Source of the DNA: Aquimarina sp. BL5
GTDB taxonomy: Bacteria; Bacteroidota; Bacteroidia; Flavobacteriales; Flavobacteriaceae
Assembly: GCF_003443675.1 (NCBI RefSeq)
Contig: NZ_CP031963.1
Location: 2,255,501-2,319,500 of the forward strand
Reading direction: 5' to 3'
Length of the DNA: 64,000 nt
This document shows, piece by piece, positions 61,095 to 64,000 of this stretch (position 1 is the stretch's first letter; the number at the start of each line of letters is the position of its first letter). Position numbers and translations under genes: made by a program. The notes beneath the pieces were generated by a model. That model was given only the letters and a program-made list of their open reading frames with translations. It ran no database searches and was not told where the DNA came from.

Positions 61095-62274
61095 CGGTTA
61101 AAATTTTTGAAACATTTAATTTAAATAAAGAATAAGACGCTAAAATCGAAGCAAGTATCGTCATGAAAATCACTATAAGTAACATAATAAACTCCTGCAT
61201 ATCAGGTGCATTGATCTCTAAATGATATTTATATGCATCCGAGGCTAAATTAGAAAACAAAAGAATGCTTACTCTTCCTAGAAACCATCCAAAGACAAAT
61301 CCAATCAATGACAAAAAAAGTGCTTCAAGAAAAACCAATGTTAATAATTGAAATGTAGTAGCCCCATACGTTCTTAATAAAGCTAATTCGTGTTTTCTTT
61401 CTTTTACTGTTTTTATAAGACTAATAAAAACACTTAAACCAGCCACTAGCAGTATTGCCATAGCGATGCCGTTTATTGCCTTAAAACCAATACCCAAAAA
61501 TTTCAATAATCGGTCAATTTCCAATTTTGGAAGTGCTGCTTGTAACGAAGTATTTTTATTAATAGATCTAGAAAGTTGTAACGCTCCAATAGGATTCCTA
61601 AAATTCAGTAATAAAGCTGTAATCTCTTTGTGCTCATCATGATGTTCTATATGTTCATCCCCATGCTCATGAACTTCCCAAACACTTTCAAGATTTGTGA
61701 TAATAAGGTGATCTACCACTGTACCAGTAGGTCTTAAAACACCGGTCATTACAAAAGGTTTTTCATCGTGAGCTTCTATTTCATTTTGTATTAATCCATG
61801 CGAACTAACAAAAGAGCTTCCTACACTAAGCTTTAGTTTTTTGGCTACTTCAGCACCAAATATTGCTTCAAAATTTTTGGTGTTTAATTTTCCCTCTTTT
61901 AAGGTTGCACCATATTTACGTACATATTCATTTGATGTTCCTAGAATCCGGTAACCCCTATAATTATCACCATAAGAAACTGGTATAACTTCTCTTACCA
62001 TAGGGTTTTTACGTATTCTTAAAACTTCATCTAGAGATATATTACCAGTGGGGTTGTCTATATGTAGGATAGCAGATAATACTAGCTGAAGCGCACTTCC
62101 TTTAGCACCAATTACCATATCAAATGGTTTGCTGTTTTTCTCTAAATGATGATTAAGTTGTTTGCTTATTTGTAAAACAAAGGTAGCTAACAAAATGCTT
62201 AGCGTTAAAAGCAAGATACTAAGCAACGTATTCAAAGGCTTAGAAATTATATTCTTGAAAGCTAGGTATAACAA
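61087..62274 (-). CDS. MacB/FtsX-type ABC permease with His-rich loop
   Basis: 395 aa. One N-terminal helix, a large periplasmic domain (about 45-270) and three C-terminal helices with the FtsX motif (LALLRTYGATTFQLL). A His/Glu-rich loop with nine His within ~15 residues (EHGDEHIEHHDEH) lies at about 200-217 and could bind zinc. With the ATPase 2 bases upstream it makes a mechanotransmitter-type system rather than a classic importer. Confidence 0.85.
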   Translation of the reverse strand: MLYLAFKNIISKPLNTLLSILLLTLSILLATFVLQISKQLNHHLEKNSKPFDMVIGAKGSALQLVLSAILHIDNPTGNISLDEVLRIRKNPMVREVIPVSYGDNYRGYRILGTSNEYVRKYGATLKEGKLNTKNFEAIFGAEVAKKLKLSVGSSFVSSHGLIQNEIEAHDEKPFVMTGVLRPTGTVVDHLIITNLESVWEVHEHGDEHIEHHDEHKEITALLLNFRNPIGALQLSRSINKNTSLQAALPKLEIDRLLKFLGIGFKAINGIAMAILLVAGLSVFISLIKTVKERKHELALLRTYGATTFQLLTLVFLEALFLSLIGFVFGWFLGRVSILLFSNLASDAYKYHLEINAPDMQEFIMLLIVIFMTILASILASYSLFKLNVSKILTDA

Positions 62275-62276
62275 TT

Positions 62277-62909
62277 TTATAGAATTATATGTTTATTGAA
62301 ATGTAATTTAACTCTTTGATCATGGGTTATAATGACCAAATTACTTTTACAAATCTCCGCCTCTTTTTTCAATAGGGAAACGACTTTTTCACAATTATTA
62401 TCGTCTAAATTAGAGGTAGGTTCATCCGCTAATATGACCTTTGGTTTGTGGATAACCCCAAGAGCAATAGAAAGTCGTTGTCGCTGGCCTTCGCTTAATT
62501 CATAAACTTTCTTATTCCTAACTTCTGTTAATTCTAATTGTTCAAGTAATTGTCTTCTTCTGTTTTGATCTGTTGCTTTTTTGGATAGCTTCTCTCGTAT
62601 CTTCAGGTTTTCTAATAAGGTTAAAGACTTCATAAAATATCCTCTTTGAAGAATTATTCCAATATGTTTTCCTCTGAAATTATTTAATTGATTTCTTGTG
62701 AGTTGTTGTACACAAGTATTGCCAATAAAAACATTTCCTTTTTCAGGAATTAAGAGACCCGCCATAAGGTGCAATAAAGTGGTTTTTCCAACACCAGAAG
62801 GGCCCAGAATTAACGCGTTCTGTTCAAATGATAAATCTATGTCAGGAAAATAAAAAGTATGCGTTTTTGTATTCTGATATGTAAACCTTAGCGATGTCGT
62901 TCGGATCAT
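62277..62909 (-). CDS. ABC transporter ATP-binding protein (LolD/MacB class)
   Basis: 210 aa. Walker A GPSGVGKTT near 35, signature LSEGQRQRLSIA near 137, Walker B VILADEPTSNLD near 157. The frame continues upstream to an ATG at 62960, but that lies inside the Zur-like box; the ATG at 62909 is chosen. First gene of the leftward operon ending with the split 5'-nucleotidase. Confidence 0.9.
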   Translation of the reverse strand: MIRTTSLRFTYQNTKTHTFYFPDIDLSFEQNALILGPSGVGKTTLLHLMAGLLIPEKGNVFIGNTCVQQLTRNQLNNFRGKHIGIILQRGYFMKSLTLLENLKIREKLSKKATDQNRRRQLLEQLELTEVRNKKVYELSEGQRQRLSIALGVIHKPKVILADEPTSNLDDNNCEKVVSLLKKEAEICKSNLVIITHDQRVKLHFNKHIIL

Positions 62910-62945
62910 AAAATCATTTTGACAAAAATAAATAATTTTATTAAC

Positions 62946-62983
62946 GCAACAAAGTTGCATTTACTAAATATATATTATCTTTG
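62946..62983 (+). promoter_or_regulatory. Zur-like box overlapping the -33 element of merC-folE
   Basis: GCAACAAAGTTGC (62946-62958). The TTG at 62955-62957 lies 18 bases before TATCTTTG (62976-62983), as at 53.7 kb. The box also lies just upstream of the leftward ABC operon. Confidence 0.75.
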
Positions 62984-63011
62984 CCCTCATTAAAATACAT
63001 ACATTTTTATT

Positions 63012-63416
63012 TTGAACATTTTACACATACGCAGTAACTCCGATACATTAGGTATCATAGTCAGTAGTCTATGTTTAGTACATTGCTTAGCGACTCCTTT
63101 TTTATTTTTAGCTAACACGGAATTTATACTATCCGAAGGTGAACACCCTTTTTGGTGGAAATCTTTAGATTTTATTTTTCTAGGACTATCTTTTATAGCC
63201 GTATATAAAACTACACAGACCACTTCTAATCAAAAACTAAAGTATGCTTTTTGGATATGCTGGTCTCTTCTATTTGCAATTGTACTTAATGAAAAACTGC
63301 ATCTAGTACATTTAGTTGAAGAGATTATATATGTGGTTGCTATTCTATTAGTTAGTCTACATTTCTACAATCAAAAGTATTGTAGATGTAACAATAAAAA
63401 ATGCTGTACAAATTAA
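63012..63416 (+). CDS. MerC domain-containing membrane protein
   Basis: 134 aa, four helices. DTLGIIVSSLCLVHCLATPFLF is the MerC signature with its Cys pair, and a Cys-rich C-terminus (KYCRCNNKKCC) probably binds metal. The start is TTG (63012); there is no nearby ATG. MerC homologues in Bacteroidota Zur regulons may handle zinc. Six bases before folE. Confidence 0.8.
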   Translation: MNILHIRSNSDTLGIIVSSLCLVHCLATPFLFLANTEFILSEGEHPFWWKSLDFIFLGLSFIAVYKTTQTTSNQKLKYAFWICWSLLFAIVLNEKLHLVHLVEEIIYVVAILLVSLHFYNQKYCRCNNKKCCTN

Positions 63417-63422
63417 TTTATC

Positions 63423-64000
63423 ATGAGCACTAGAAATGAAATAGAAATAGAATCCATTGGAGATGCACATATTTCCAATTCGACAGAAACGCCCTTACGA
63501 GCAGATGCTTTTGATACATCTGATGATGATAAGATTAAAAATATACAGCATCATTTTGCTGAAATCATGAAAGAGCTAGGACTTGATCTGACGGATGATA
63601 GCCTTTCTGGAACTCCTTATAGAGTAGCTAAAATGTATGTAAAAGAACTCTTTTATGGTTTAAATCCTAAAAACCGTCCAAAAACTTCCATTTTTGAGAA
63701 CAAATATCAATACGACAAGATGTTAGTGGAGCAAAACATCAATATTGATTCTTCTTGTGAGCACCATTTTCTACCCATTGTAGGTACTGCACATGTAGGG
63801 TATATTCCTAAAGGAAAAGTAATTGGGCTATCTAAGATAAATAGGTTGGTAGATTATTATGCACATCGTCCTCAGGTACAAGAGAGGCTTTGTTTACAGA
63901 TTCTAAAAGATTTGCAACAAACCTTAGGAACCGAAGATGTTATTGTAGTAATACAGGCTAAACACCTTTGTGTTTCCTCCAGAGGAATTAAAGATAAAAG
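63423..64000 (+). CDS. folE: GTP cyclohydrolase I, partial at the window end
   Basis: 192 codons are visible; the end lies beyond the window. Zinc ligands are Cys112 and His115 (SSCEHHFLP) and Cys183 (KHLCVSSRG), all present, plus the catalytic His. It converts GTP to 7,8-dihydroneopterin triphosphate. Co-transcribed with merC from the Zur-box promoter, so it may be a zinc-limitation paralogue of a housekeeping FolE. Confidence 0.9.
   Translation, partial: MSTRNEIEIESIGDAHISNSTETPLRADAFDTSDDDKIKNIQHHFAEIMKELGLDLTDDSLSGTPYRVAKMYVKELFYGLNPKNRPKTSIFENKYQYDKMLVEQNINIDSSCEHHFLPIVGTAHVGYIPKGKVIGLSKINRLVDYYAHRPQVQERLCLQILKDLQQTLGTEDVIVVIQAKHLCVSSRGIKDK

Overview
The window is AT-rich (roughly one third G+C by eye) and reads as a marine Flavobacteriaceae chromosome (Bacteroidota), possibly Aquimarina-like. 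The grounds are the absence of strong Shine-Dalgarno sites, promoters of the TAnnTTTG (-7) type, SusC/TonB-style receptors with a carboxypeptidase-like N-terminal domain, and many flavobacterial families (tandem-domain universal stress proteins, CcoI with an N-terminal Cys-rich domain, DUF2892, DUF6702-like). No rRNA, tRNA, IS element, phage module or CRISPR array was seen.

Layout. (1) 0.2-5.4 kb: an accessory stretch with a hypothetical protein, an AraC-type regulator, a VOC protein, two overlapping unknowns and a secreted alpha/beta hydrolase with TPRs. (2) 5.9-6.7 kb: an unusual array of four near-identical 28-codon ORFs plus a related 49-codon ORF, separated by small hairpins and closed by a perfect terminator. 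I do not recognise it. (3) 6.7-29 kb: a stress/low-oxygen region with a copper P-type ATPase (CcoI type) coupled to a divergent PdxH-like protein, seven two-domain universal stress proteins, Hsp20, D-lactate dehydrogenase, a sulfur module (two YeeE/YedE halves, DUF2892, rhodanese, MBL-rhodanese fusion, TauE/SafE), two Crp/Fnr regulators, a patatin phospholipase and a cardiolipin synthase. (4) 29-43 kb: small unknown genes with repeated junctions, DUF2237, an FAD amine oxidase-like enzyme, a PTPS/QueD homologue, glutathione peroxidase, YitT and an SbtA-type bicarbonate permease. (5) 43-51 kb: a TonB receptor with ABC-2 permeases and an ATPase, and a His-rich heptad lipoprotein. (6) 51.5-64 kb: a predicted zinc-limitation (Zur) region with a Fur-family regulator, a HupE-like protein, a COG0523 GTPase, a MacB/FtsX-type ABC system, a split 5'-nucleotidase, MerC and a GTP cyclohydrolase I that runs off the window.

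Regulation can be read from the DNA. Six stress promoters carry TGAT-N4-ATCA-like dyads and four sulfur-module promoters carry GTAAC-N4-GTTAC dyads. In all ten the dyad centre lies exactly 29.5 bases upstream of the first base of a -7-like element, which is the geometry expected of a class II Crp/Fnr activator. In region 6, GCAACAAwGTTGC boxes overlap the -33 TTG at the same distance (18 bases) from TAnnTTTG at two promoters, as expected for Zur repression. All family calls come from reading the translated sequences; no database search was run.
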